Source: Codonopsis lanceolata
Taxonomy: Eukaryota > Streptophyta > Magnoliopsida > Asterales > Campanulaceae
Assembly: GCA_013146195.2 (NCBI GenBank)
Contig: CM028380.1
Location: 81,393,128 to 81,457,127 of the forward strand
Reading direction: 5' to 3'
Length of the DNA stretch: 64,000 bases
A program made the position numbers and the translations under genes. This document shows, one piece after another, positions 1-10,972 of this stretch (its first letter is position 1; each line of letters opens with the position of its first letter). Below the pieces are notes generated by a model. That model did not search any database, had not been told where the DNA came from, and worked only from the letters and a program-made list of their open reading frames with translations.

Positions 1-182
1 GTGATGGTTATGCAATGGTTGTCATTTTAGTTATTTGTTATTGCTATTTATATAATTTTTGTTTATTATATATGATGGTTATACAATTTTTTTGTTTATA
101 TTGTAGGTACCGGTACCATCATTTACACAGCATAGCAATGCTTCTTCAAGTGAAAATTCCACTTACGACTCAAGAAGATTGT

Positions 183-430
183 TGGTGGATATGATTTGCC
201 AAGCCAAAAGACTATCTTTCAAACAATGTTTATTTTGTTAATGATGTTTGTTAACTTTATTTAATGATGTTATCTTTCAAACAATGTTTGTAAAATTTTA
301 TTTTGTTAATGATGTTTGTTAAATTTTATTTTGCTAAAATTACTTCAATTTTATCTTTCAAACAATGTTTGTTTTGTTTCAAACAAGGTTTATTTTGTTA
401 ATGATGTTTGTTAAATTTTATTTTGTTGGG
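183..430. repeat. AT-rich direct repeats
   Basis: Several imperfect copies of a phrase around ATGATGTTTGTTAA and CTTTCAAACAATG follow each other. The rest of 1-610 holds no gene that I can support. A GC-richer patch at about 450-580, with CGGGTCCCGAC-like words, looks like a decayed transposon end but cannot be assigned. Confidence 0.55.
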
Positions 431-689
431 ATTACGAAATTTTTATCTCCTGACACGTCGGGTCCCGACACTTATCGGGAACGAGATCGGGAAGAAAATT
501 GAAATCTCAAATTCTATCGGAGACGGGATTGGGATAAGGCTAATCGAGGCGGGTGCCGTCCGATTCCACTAATTATAACATCAAAAGTCCTGCATTATTT
601 TTTTAAACCGCTACAGTACACTTTTTGGGGGAAAACAAAAAAAAAATACTCTTAATAAAGGAAAGATGTGCACACAAAACCATTGTCTC

Positions 690-1720
690 GATTTGTGCGT
701 CGGTAAAAATTTTTGGGTGTCGGTCAAAAAATTTTGGTTGTCGCTCAAAAGCCACTGCTCAAATTTGGGCGTCGCTATGCAAAAATTGGGCATTGCTATT
801 AAAAAATTAGGCATCGATAATTAATTTTTTGCATCGATCACTACAATAGAGGTGATATTTCTTTTTGACCCGTAAGTAGATGAAAAAGCCCGACAAGATT
901 GGAAAAATAAATTAAAGTCTGTCACCATATTAAAGAAACGACGCCTAATTAATAACACCAGTGTATGATTGGAAGAAACGATGTCTAATTAATAACACCG
1001 AGGCATGATTGGGCGTCGTTCATTTTTGTGGGGCACAAAACATTAGGCGTCGTTGCCTCAAATTTGAGCGTCGTTGCCTCAAATTTGGGCGAAATCTGTC
1101 ACCATATTAAATAAACGACGTCTAATTAATAACATCGAGACATGATTGGAAGAAACAAGGTCTAATTAATAACATCGAGGCATGATTGGGCGTCATTCAT
1201 TTTTGTGGGGCTCAAAACATTGGGCGTCGTTACCTCTAATTTGGACGTCGTTGCCTCAAATTTGGGTGAAGTCTGTCACCATATTAAGAAACGACGATGC
1301 CTAACTAATAACATCGAGGCATGATTGGAAGAAACGATGTCTAATTAATAATACCGAGACATGATTGGGCGTCGTTCATTTTTGTGGGGCTCAAAACATT
1401 AGGCGTTGTTGCCTCAAATTTGGGCATCATTGCCTCTAATTTAGACGTTGTTGCCTCTAATTCGGGCGTTGTTGCCTCAAATTTGGGCAAAATCTGTTAC
1501 CATATTAAAGAAACGACGTCTAATTAATAACACCGTGACATAATTGGAAGAAACGATGTCTAATTAATAATACCAAGGCATGATTGGGCGTTGTTCACTT
1601 TTGTGGGATTCAAAACATTGGGCGTCATTGCCTCCAATTTGGGCGTCGCTTCCTCTAATTTGGACGTCGTTGCCCCCAATTTGGGAGTCGTTTCCATGGC
1701 CAACACACCCACTTCATATG
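690..1720. repeat. Satellite-like repeat, GCGTCGTTGCC family
   Basis: The short phrase CTCAAATTTGGGCGTCGTTG recurs many times on the plus strand. It sits within a longer imperfect unit that starts near 917, 1093, 1270 and 1490, so the period is roughly 176-220 bp. Each long unit carries two copies of a GTCTAATTAATAACACCG-like phrase. No coding potential is convincing, and the short open frames here are repeat translations. Confidence 0.75.
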
Positions 1721-1854
1721 CAACACAGTTAGAACAGAAGAAATAAATGAAAACGTGACTTATAAGCTCAAAAACAACATGATTTATATTCACTAGAGTT
1801 GCCATGATAATGATTGTACTCTTCATATGCAATACCACCATACTTGCATGTCGT

Positions 1855-2090
1855 GCGTCATTGCATCCAATTTGGGTGTCGTTACCTCCAATTCAGGCGT
1901 CGTTGCCTCTAATTTGGGTGTCGTTGCCCAAATCATAGGCAACGACACCCAAATCATAGGCAACGTCGCCCACATTATAGGCAACGGCACCCAAATCATA
2001 AGCAACGACATTCAAATCATAGGTAACGACACCCGGCAACGACGCCCACATTATAGGCAACGACTCCCACATCGTAGTTTTCAACACCAA
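1855..2090. repeat. Same 21-nt repeat, strand switched
   Basis: From about 1930 the short repeat continues as its reverse complement (GGCAACGACACCCAAATCATA and variants, period about 21). The switch point is a perfect 15-bp inverted repeat: arms at 1914-1928 and 1938-1952 with a 9-nt spacer. 2091-2690 holds nothing that I recognise. Confidence 0.75.
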
Positions 2091-2699
2091 CATTATAGTT
2101 TCCCCCCATCTTCTCCACTACCATCGAGCAAGATTGTTCACGTATTGCACTCATAAATGGAGCCAAATATTATTCTTATCATGTCTGGAGATGTCAATCC
2201 AACCTACCTTGCAAAACCAATTTCCAATTTTCCCATGTTGAACAAGTTTGAGCTTGCTTTTGTTTTGAGGAGTAGTCTGACCGTTGTGATCATGGGAGAT
2301 TCGTGAGGTGTATTGTAAAAAATCAATAAATGGACTTGGAATATAAGAAAGTAGTTCACAAAGCTCATTATCGAAGATGATGATGATAACGATGATAGGG
2401 AAATGTAGTGTGAGTATTTTAGGAAGGAAAAAAAACAGAAAAGTACTTTTGCGGTTTTAAAAAAAATAGAGTACTGGAGAGGTTAGAATTTCACAGAATG
2501 AGACTGGCCCGCAATTATTCAAAAAATAATAAAGGGGCTCTTTTATTTTTATTTTTTTGTCATGGGCCTCTGAATGTTCAGGGTCGGTCCTGACTCTATT
2601 CATATTAAATGTGTTAAAGATTTAGATATTACTGCGCTAATCCATAACTTTCAAAAATTACAGCGCCACTCCTCAGATTTTATAAATGAAAATCGTTAA

Positions 2700-3010
2700 C
2701 TTTTTAACATTGAATGTATCATTTTTGTCTTTAATGTGTCCCTTTTATTCCCTCATTATATAAGTAATTATGTATGAAGTGTGTCACTTTTACTTTTAAA
2801 TGTGTCACTTTTACCTTTAAATGTGTCACTTTTAATCTCTTAACATGTAAGTCACTATGTATGAAAGTGTGTCACTTTTGCCATTGAATATATCACTTTG
2901 CATTTAAATGTGTCACTCAATGTGTAAGTCATTCTGTATGAAAGTGTGTCACTTTCTTGACCTTAAATACATCACTTTTACCCAAAAAGGTATCACTTTT
3001 AGTCATCCAA
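2700..3010. repeat. Degenerate GTGTCACTTTT tandem repeat
   Basis: The motif TGTGTCACTTTTACC recurs with spacing of about 20-60 nt, mixed with CATGTAAGTCACTATGTATG. The same word family, mostly in the opposite orientation (AAAAGTGACAC), fills 54535-55760. The following stretch to 3680 shows no gene. Confidence 0.6.
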
Positions 3011-3689
3011 GTCTTGATGAGTGCGGCAATGCAAATTGAACTAACTAAGATTAACATAGGTTGACATATGACCAAATTAGAAAGCCTGGGACACATGGAT
3101 CGTAACTCACGTCTGAAAACAAAATGGGCACCGGAGCAATTAATAAAACATTTATATTTCATTAATGTGGTGGTAGGCTTATTGCGTGCCACATGTCATG
3201 TCATATTTAAATTGGTTGAAGGAAGTCTTCCGTAGTAATAATAGTAGTAGATAAAAGATTTTGAAGCGGGTCTGGGTTGGTTGCTCCACTCACAAGCTTT
3301 AAGTCCATTTTCCTCTCTCATTTTGATTATTTTTTATGGGTATCCCCTGGTTTCTACAAATGAGTTGTTTATTCCCAAATCAAACTCAACTTCATTTTTT
3401 TTATTTGGCGCCCCGTCTTATAGATTACATATATCTTTTGCCAAAATTAATTTTGATGAACTATAATATATAATTAAATCAAGCTTAAATGAATTATTAG
3501 ACTAATTTTGGATTGACCCGAGAAAAAGTCATGTCGTGATTGAGCACTTTTTCAAACTTGAAAATCTCTCAGAACTTTAACATTCAAATTGCTCGATTTA
3601 TTTATTAACATGCTAAAACTAAAAGGGAGAAACACCACAATGTGGTATCCTTGGTCACTCTTTCGTTTTCCATCATTGAAACTAGTTAT

Positions 3690-4440
3690 TTAGCCCGTGC
3701 TTCGCACGAGTATAATATGAGATATATATATTTTTTGTAATAATAATATAACTTTTGGACATTATAATTAGATTATTAAAATTAATCTCTTCCATGGTTA
3801 TAATATATATTTTTTATATTGTTACTAATATTAAATGATTTTTTTATCTAAATACTTTTAAAATTAATATAAGTTTCTAATTAACGTGAGATACATATTT
3901 TGTATTAATAATAATAGTAATTTTTTTTGATCTAAAGACTTTTAAAATTAACATCTAACTTGATGATAATATTAGAAGTCATTTTGTTAAAAACTTTTAG
4001 AATCATAATTCATTTTTAAACAATGTGAGATATTTATTTTATATTTTTATTGGTAATGAAAGTTTAAGTCTTTTATATAAAGACTTTTAAAACTAACACC
4101 ACATTATAATCATGTGGTATACAGATTTCTATTAGTAATAATAGTAGTAGATAAAAGATTTTTTAACCAATATTCATTTCTAAACAATGTGTATACATAT
4201 TTTCTATTGGTAATAACAAAAGATATCTTTATCTAATTACTTTTATAATTACTACTCATTTCTAAATAATGTGAGATACATTTCTTTGTAACCAATGTGA
4301 GATACATCATCTAAAAACTTTTTAAATTAAACCAATATCACTTTTATAACCAATGTGAAATACTTTTCTTCTATTGTTAATAATTGTAAACTTTTAAAAT
4401 CAGCATCACTCTCTAACCAATGTGTAATACATATCCTCAT
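3690..4440 (-). repeat. Helitron ~85-bp tandem array (distal part)
   Basis: Imperfect units read AACCAATGTGAGATACAT, then CTTCTATTGGTAATAATA, then a run like TCTAAAAACTTTTAAAATTA. The array resumes on the other side of the Copia at 10638-10972, so the Copia split it. The same units in the opposite orientation fill about 45441-49080. Confidence 0.65.
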
Positions 4441-5499
4441 TGTTGGGTAAATATCCCTATTACAATCTTACAGAAATTAAAATATAAAGAAACAAAACCG
4501 TTAGAACTGTTGGTTGAGGAAGACTTGAGAAGTCTGCTAGTGACTTGGTACGAAGTCTGCTGGTGGCTTGCTGCAAAGTCTGCTGGTGACTTGCTACAAA
4601 GTCTGCTGGTGGCTTTGGACCAAGTCTGCTGGCGACTTGGTACGAAGTCTGCTGGTGAAAGGAAGCTGTGACCGAGGCCTGTAACACACAGTTTCGTTGA
4701 AACGTTATTCGTCACACTCCCTGTAAGTGCGTGAAGTTCTTACACGTGACGATCGTCTCCCAGGATACGCCGGTGGTACCGGATGACTATGCACTGAAGG
4801 TCCGAGCGAACTGAACTAGTGCCAGAAATCTATCACCAAATAGGAGGCCAAGAAGAAGATGTTCAATATGCAATGCAAATGCAAGTGTATAAGAGGAAGA
4901 TGAATTTCGTGTTCTCTGTAAGTGTGTTTTCTGTTGTGGAGAATGGTTTCATTATATAGGCTTGAAAATCAACACGTTTTAATTACTAAAACTGTTTTGA
5001 TTATGCCCATTAACCACTCAATTAAAGCAGACATTAAGACAGATTGAATTTAAAATTCAAAAGAAAAATAAGCAAAAGGTGGGTTTGTCTAGGTAGCACA
5101 ATTTGGTCTGACATTCGTGTCCGCATGTGCGGGAACACGAGTACGTCGGTCCAAGCCAAATTGGACCTTGATTTGCACCCCCCTGCGGGTGCGGGAGGGA
5201 TAGTTCTTTCTATACAAGCTTACACAACACAAAGGGAGCCTTTGTATATAAACCTTTCAAGCCTTTCATATTTTTCCAATGTGGGATAACCCACTTCTAA
5301 CACTTCCAATGTCATACTTTAAACCTCTATAACTTATTCATCCGATATCTGAATTGGACAAATAAATATAGTATTCTTATGTACTCACGGAGAAGAACAT
5401 AATTCCACAATTACCATAGTCATTACATAAATGACTCACAAATAAATTAGTGCCTCAAAGCCCCAATTTACTTCACTTAAAAACACTAGTTTTCCAACA
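4441..5499 (-). repeat. Copia copy 1, complete 3' LTR
   Basis: The 1,059-bp LTR begins TGTTGG and ends in CCAACA on the plus strand. It is almost the same length as the LTR of copy 2 (1,056 bp). About 4528-4660 carries roughly six copies of a ~24-nt unit around AAGTCTGCTGGTGAC. The U3-proximal ~190 bp (about 5310-5499) is the segment found amplified in the Helitrons. Confidence 0.85.
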
Positions 5500-5510
5500 A
5501 TCCCCCACAT
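5500..5510 (-). other. Polypurine tract of Copia copy 1
   Basis: In element sense ATGTGGGGGAT lies directly before the 3' LTR. Such a G-rich tract is the usual primer for plus-strand DNA synthesis in this class. Confidence 0.7.
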
Positions 5511-5996
5511 GAAGGAAATTGACGATAACGGTGATAGATTTCAATAGTTGAAACTTGCATAGGATAAGTAGGTGTTAACCTTTGAACCTTCCCTTGCGAA
5601 AGCATGCTAACTTTACCAGCTGATCAGTAGACATGATGTCTTTGAACTGTTCTGCCTTAGGTGTAAACGATTACAAACTTCACACAGGAATCTTCCTGAC
5701 ACAATTCAGTTCTCATAGTTATGTTCATTCGTGGCCCTGAACATACGTCTGGTTCTGCAAGAGGGTCTAAGAATTGAGTCTCATACAATTCTCTTCGAAG
5801 CGGCCCCACTTCTCTCTCACATAGGTGATTCTCAAGAATCATTAAAAGCCATATGTTTATCCTCTTACTTACACTCATCACTTGATAAGAAATGAATCCC
5901 CTACAGTGACTCAAAATCTTTTTACAATTAGGTTGTCCCTTTGAACCTAGATCTTGGGATCTCCAGTCAGCTAGGTTGGGTTTCCATTGTATAGAC

Positions 5997-7964
5997 TTAT
6001 TTTTCAAGAGGTTTGAGACCCATTCCTCTTGATGACTTTTCAACTAACTCTCGATTTAACCATTTGGTTAATAGATCCGCTATATTATCCTTTGACTTTA
6101 CGTAGTCAATGGAAGTAGTACTAATAGAGAGTAGTTGTCTAATGGTATTATGTCTACGGCGTATGTGCCTAGACTTACCATTGTGCATGTTGCTCTGTGC
6201 CCTACCAATAGCTGATTGACTGTCACAATGTATGCAAATTGCTGGCACAGGTTTTGTCCATCTTGGAATATCTTCTATAAATTGGCGTAGCCATTCAGCT
6301 TCTTCACCACTTTTATCTAGAGCTATAAACTCAGACTCCATCGTGGATCTAGCTATTATAGTCTGTTTAGAAGATTTCCATGATATGGCTGCACCTGCCA
6401 AAGTGAATACAAATCCACTAGTAGACCTTGAGTCTTTAATGTTAGAGATCCAATTAGCATATGTATATCCTTCGATCACTGCTGGATCTCTTGTATAGTG
6501 CAGTCCATAATCACGAGTATATCTTAAGTACCTTAATACTCTAACTATCGCTTTCCAGTGATCAGTCCCAGGATTACTTATATATCTACTCAGTTTACTC
6601 ACAGCATAGACAATGTCTGGCCTTGTACAACTCATTAAGTACATCAGACTTCCTATGATTCTAGAGTATTCTACCTGAGAAACAGTCTCACCTCTATTCT
6701 TTGATAGATGTAGACTTGTGTCAATAGGAGTTCTAGCTATTGCAATGTCATCCTTGCTAAACTTATCTAGAATTTTATCCACGTAGTGTGACTGACTTAA
6801 AGTAAGTCCACTTGAAATTCTAGAAATTTTAACACCAAGGATTATATCAACTAACCCCATATCTTTCATGTCAAATTTTGAGTTTAACACGTCTTTTGTC
6901 GATTTAATCATATTATCATTGCTACCAATGATAAGCATGTCGTCTGCGTAAAGACATAAAATGACATAGCCATTTTCAGTGTCCTTTACATATACACATT
7001 TATCATATTCATTGATTTTAAATCCATAACCCAACATGGCATTATCAAATTTCTCATGCCATTGTTTTGGTGCTTGTTTTAAGCCATACAAAGACTTAAC
7101 CAACTTGCACACTTTGTTTTCTTGCTCTGGAGTAGAAAATTCTTCTAGTTGTTCCATGTAAATCTCACATTCTAAATCACCATTTAGAAAAGTAGTCTTT
7201 ACATCCATTTGATGTACTTCTAGATTTCGCAATACGGCAATAGCAAGTACTAATCTAATGGAGGCTATTCTCGTAACTGGAGAATAAGTATCAAAGCAAT
7301 CAAGGCCTTCACGTTGTCTGTAACCTTTAATTACAAGTCCGGCCTTATACTTATCAATTGTTCCATCTACTTTCATTTTCTTCTTGAAAATCCACTTATA
7401 CCTTAATGGTTTGCTTCCTTGAGGGAGGTCCACTAGTTCCCAAGTTTGATTTTAAAGAATGGAATCAATTTCACTTTTAATGGCTTCTTTCCATTGAGGT
7501 CCCTCGGAGGAACTCACGGCCTCTTTGTAGCTTTGAGGTTCACTTTCTAGCATGTAGGTAAGAAAATCTGGACCAAAAGACTTTTCTACCCTACTTCTTT
7601 TGCTACGTCGAGGTTTCACCTCTTCTTGCTCATTCTCTTCTTGTTCTTCTTCTTCCGAAGCATGTACCCGTTTAGATGAGTTAGACCCATCGCTTCTCTT
7701 ACAAGGAAATACATTTTCGAAGAAAGAAACATTTCGAGATTCCATTATTGTATTCTTGTGTATGTCTTCTATCTTAGATTCGTGCACAAGAAAACGATAA
7801 GCACTGCTGTTATGTGCATAACCAATGAATAAGCAATCAACAGTTTTTTGTCCTACTTTCACCTTTTTAGGTAAAGGAACAAAACCATTGCAAGACACCC
7901 CATACTCGCAAGTATTTGTAGGATGAAACTCTTCCATGCCACATCTCGTAAGGGCTTTTGTCAA
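5997..7964 (-). pseudogene. Copia copy 1 reverse transcriptase-RNase H
   Basis: This is the C-terminal half of the Copia polyprotein. It copies element RNA into DNA in cytoplasmic particles. The upstream part (7964-7452) ends integrase and enters reverse transcriptase, with an acidic linker (EEEEQEENEQEE) and KEAIKSEID. A single TAA at 7452 interrupts it, after which the same frame runs from 7433 to a natural stop at 5997. Reverse transcriptase signatures seen are LYGLKQAPKQWHEKFD and the catalytic YADDM. RNase H is shown by SRSTSGFVF, STMESEF and CDSQSAIGRAQ. The last 40 residues, with the HIRRRHNTIR run, are typical of the Copia C-terminus. About 500 bp of 3' untranslated sequence separates the stop from the LTR. 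Confidence 0.9.
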
Positions 7965-9159
7965 GCTTCTTGCAAGGTACCTTATTTAAAAGGTAATTAG
8001 TTGACAACACAGCTTCTCCCCACATGTTCTGTGGTAATCCAGAACTTAATAACATGGCATTCATCATCTCTTTAAGAGTTTGTTTTTTGCGTTCTGCAAT
8101 GTCATTCTGTTGAGGTGTATAAGGTGCAGTGGTTTCGTGAATTATTCCATGCTTAGCGCAAAATTCAGCAAACGGTGATTCATATTCACCTCCACGATCA
8201 CTTCTTAACATCTTAATCTTCTTGTTAAGTTGATTTTCAACTTCAGTTTTATAGAGAATAAACTTCTCTATTGCTTCATCTTTACTTTTAAGAAGATACA
8301 CATAACAAAATCTTGTGCTATCATCAACAAAAGTTATGAAGTACTTGTTCCTACCATGTGATTGTGTTGATTTAAAATCACATAAATCAGTGTGAATTAA
8401 TCCAAGTGGTTCATTATTTCTTTCAATAGAATGGAAGGACGTTCTTGTTAACTTTGCTTCTACACAAGTTTCACACTTGTGATTTTTATCAATTTGGAAT
8501 TTTGGTATGCAATCAATGTTAATTAGTCTACGTAATGTACCATAATTAACATGTTCTAGTCTACCATGCCACAAATTTGAAGACTCAAGCAAGTAAACAG
8601 AAGATTTGTTCTTATTATTATTGCTCTTGGGCTTGACAACCATTACAGATAGCTTAAACATCCCATCATTAACATACTATTTGATTACAAACATTCCACT
8701 TTTAGCCAAAGTTACAACATCAGACTTAAAAACAACACGGAAGCCATGCTTCACAAGCAAAGATCCGGACACTAAATTTTTCCGAATTTCAGGCACATAG
8801 AGCACGTTGTTGAGAGTCAATTCCTTCCCAGAAGTCATCTTCAAAACCACTTTCCCTTGACCTTTGATATCAGAGGTGGCGGAATTTCCCATGTAGAGCT
8901 TTTCCCCATTCTCAGCAGCTTCAAAGGTGCTGAACATCTCCTTGTTGAAGCAAACATGCCTAGTGACACCTGTATCAATCCACCACTGATTTGGGTTTGA
9001 ACCCACCAAATTGACTTCAGAGATCACCGCAGCAAGGTTGATAACTGACACATCTTGAGCAATGCCATCCACAAGATTGGCTTCACGCTCCCTCTTTGGT
9101 TTCTTGCAAACCGTGGACTTGTGACCCATGCTTCCACAGTCGTACGTAGCAGTTTCCAA
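7867..9159 (-). pseudogene. Copia copy 1 protease-integrase
   Basis: The segment starts inside the gag zinc knuckle (CGSMGHKSTVCKKP). It continues with the aspartic protease active site QWWIDTGVTRHVC. The GAG-pre-integrase zinc region follows (LWHGRLEHVN, then KCETCVEAK). The integrase core shows its acidic triad in HTDLCDF, RSDRGGEYES and AERKKQ. Consensus QQNG is replaced here by QQND. A TAG near 8677 splits the frame, and a frameshift near 7900 moves reading into the next segment. The enzyme would cleave the polyprotein and insert element cDNA, but this copy cannot make it in one piece. Confidence 0.88.
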
Positions 9160-10022
9160 GAAACTTCTTCTTAGAAACTCCTCCCTTGGGACCTAAGTTT
9201 GTCCATTTTCCAGTTCTAGCAAACTTTCCCTTGCCCTTTGAGCTTTGACCATGCTCCACGACATTGGCTTTAGCAGTCATAAAAGTGACTGTTTTCTTTT
9301 CATTGCCTATGTTGTCCTCTTCAATGCGAAGACGAACAACAAACTGTTCAACAGTCATCTCCTTTCATTTATGCTTTAGGTAACTCTTGAAATCCTTCCA
9401 AGCTGGAGGCAATTTTTCAATAATTGCAGCCACCTTGAAGGTTTCACTAACTTCCATCCCCTCTGTCTCAATTTCAGAGTAAAGCACTTGCAGCTCTTGT
9501 ACTTGATTGTACACAGATTTAGAATCTGTCATTTTGTAGTCCAGGAATCTACCAACTATGAACTTCTTGGCCCCAGCATCCTCGGAGGTGTACTTGTGGT
9601 CAAGAGAGTTCTATAGTTCCTTTGCCGTTTTCTTAAAACGATAAACTTCGTACAACGAGTCTTCCAACACGTTTAGTTCATAGTTCTTGAAAAGGAAATC
9701 AGATTGATTCCATACATCTAAAGCACTAACGGCTTGGAAATCAGCATCTTCACCAACATTTGGAGGGTCTTCTTTCAGAAACCTTGCCAAATGAAGCGTG
9801 GTCAAGTAAAACAGCATCTTCTGCTGCCAGCGCTTGAAATTCAAACCTTTTGAATTTCTTCGGTTTCTCACTATGGTTCACCGGTAGATGTGGAACATTC
9901 ACCACTTGAGTCATAGCTGCAGCATTGGTCATGGAGGGATTCGAGTTCGAAGGGTCTCCAATCACAGTCTTTTTAGTTCCAGTTCCAGTATTAGGAGCTA
10001 AGGTATTGTTCTCGTTAGTCAT
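9083..10022 (-). pseudogene. Copia copy 1 gag (UBN2-type)
   Basis: This is the capsid-like Gag of the element. It starts at ATG 10022 with a low-complexity head (MTNENNTLAPN). It carries the Retrotran_gag_2/UBN2 core: NFKRWQQKMLFYL, LEDSLYEVYRFKKTAKEL and LPPAWKDFKSYLKHK. A basic GKGK region leads to the CCHC knuckle. Defects are a frameshift near 9850, a TAG near 9611 where copy 2 keeps tryptophan, a TGA near 9359 where copy 2 keeps arginine, and a frameshift at the knuckle near 9155. The two nonsense changes fit TGG to TAG and CGA to TGA, i.e. deamination-type transitions. Confidence 0.85.
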
Positions 10023-10129
10023 ATCTGAAATACAGCAATAATCTGTAAGATTATAATATTCTCTATAGAAGAGATTATTGTTATCTAAAATAACAATAAT
10101 AACCAGAAGAAATAATAACGTTTCAAGAT

Positions 10130-10637
10130 TGCTGGGTAAATATCCCTATTACAATCTTACAGAAATTAAAATATAAAGAAACAAAACCGTTAGAGCTGCT
10201 GGTTGAGGAAGACTTGAGAAGTCTGATGGTGACTTGGTATGAAGTCTACTGGTGGCTTGCTGCAAAGTCTGTTGGTGACTTGCTACAAAGTCTGCTGGTG
10301 GCTTTGGACCAAGTCTGCTGGCGACTTGGTACGAAGTCTGCTGGTGAAAGGAAGCTGTGACCGAGGCCTGTATAACACACAGTTTCGAACGTTATTCGTC
10401 CCACTCCCTGTAAGTGTGTGGAGTTCTTACACGGGACGATCGTCTCACAGGATACAACGGTGGTACCGGATGACTATGCATTGAAGGTCCAGCGAACTGA
10501 ACTAGTGCCAGAAATCTATCACCAAATAGGAGGCCAAGAAGAAGATGTTCAATATGCAATGCAAATGCATGTGTATAAGAGGAAGAGGAAGAGGAATTTC
10601 GTGTTCTCTGCAAGTGTGTTTTCTGTTGTGGAGAATG
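10130..10637 (-). repeat. Copia copy 1, truncated 5' LTR
   Basis: It matches 4441-4945 of the 3' LTR, including the AAGTCTGCTGG tandem units. Similarity stops abruptly after TTGTGGAGAATG, and Helitron array sequence follows. The missing part is the U3 side of the LTR. Confidence 0.85.
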
Positions 10638-10972
10638 ACTCAATTTTAATCAATATGAGATACATCTCTTGTAAAAGTGAAAGTCTTTAATTTAAAAACT
10701 TTAAAATCTAACTTATTTTTTTTTAAACAATGTGTTATACATCTCTTCTATTGGTAATATTATAAAATAATTTAAACTCAACATCATTTTCTAACCAATG
10801 TGAGATATACATCTTCTATTGGTAATAATGGTATAAGTCTTTTATCAAATGATTTTGAAAATCAATATCACTTTCCAACCAATGTATGATGCATTTCTTC
10901 TATTGGTACTTAATAATTGTATTTTTAAAACCAACATCAATTTCTAAACAATGTATGATATATCTCTTCTAT
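10638..10972 (-). repeat. Helitron ~85-bp tandem array (proximal part)
   Basis: Units such as AACCAATGTGAGATATACAT and CTTCTATTGGTAATAAT continue the array interrupted by the Copia. Confidence 0.6.

Larger units (their letters stand above)
4441..10637 (-). mobile_element. Ty1/Copia LTR retrotransposon, decayed (copy 1)
   Basis: Order in element sense is truncated 5' LTR (10637-10130), gag, protease, integrase, reverse transcriptase, RNase H, polypurine tract and 3' LTR (5499-4441). Integrase before reverse transcriptase identifies Ty1/Copia. The reading frame is broken by at least three frameshifts (near 9850, 9155, 7900) and nonsense codons near 9611, 9359, 8677 and 7452. The outer ~550 bp of the 5' LTR, including its U3, is missing, so the copy should lack its own promoter. 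By eye the two LTRs differ by roughly 20 substitutions over ~500 bp, so the insertion is not recent. No clean 5-bp target duplication was found, as expected with the LTR truncated. Confidence 0.9.

Noticed and set aside
4420..4715. Open frames over the LTR at both strands
   Set aside because: They translate the AAGTCTGCTGG tandem units of the LTR; the same happens at 10239-10690.
5657..6043. 128-residue minus-strand ORF after the Copia stop
   Set aside because: It overlaps the end of RNase H in another frame and the 3' untranslated region; no domain recognised.
10638..10643. Target duplication of Copia copy 1 (CTCAT versus ACTCA)
   Set aside because: The two flanks share only CTCA in different registers, and the 5' LTR is truncated, so the match is likely chance.
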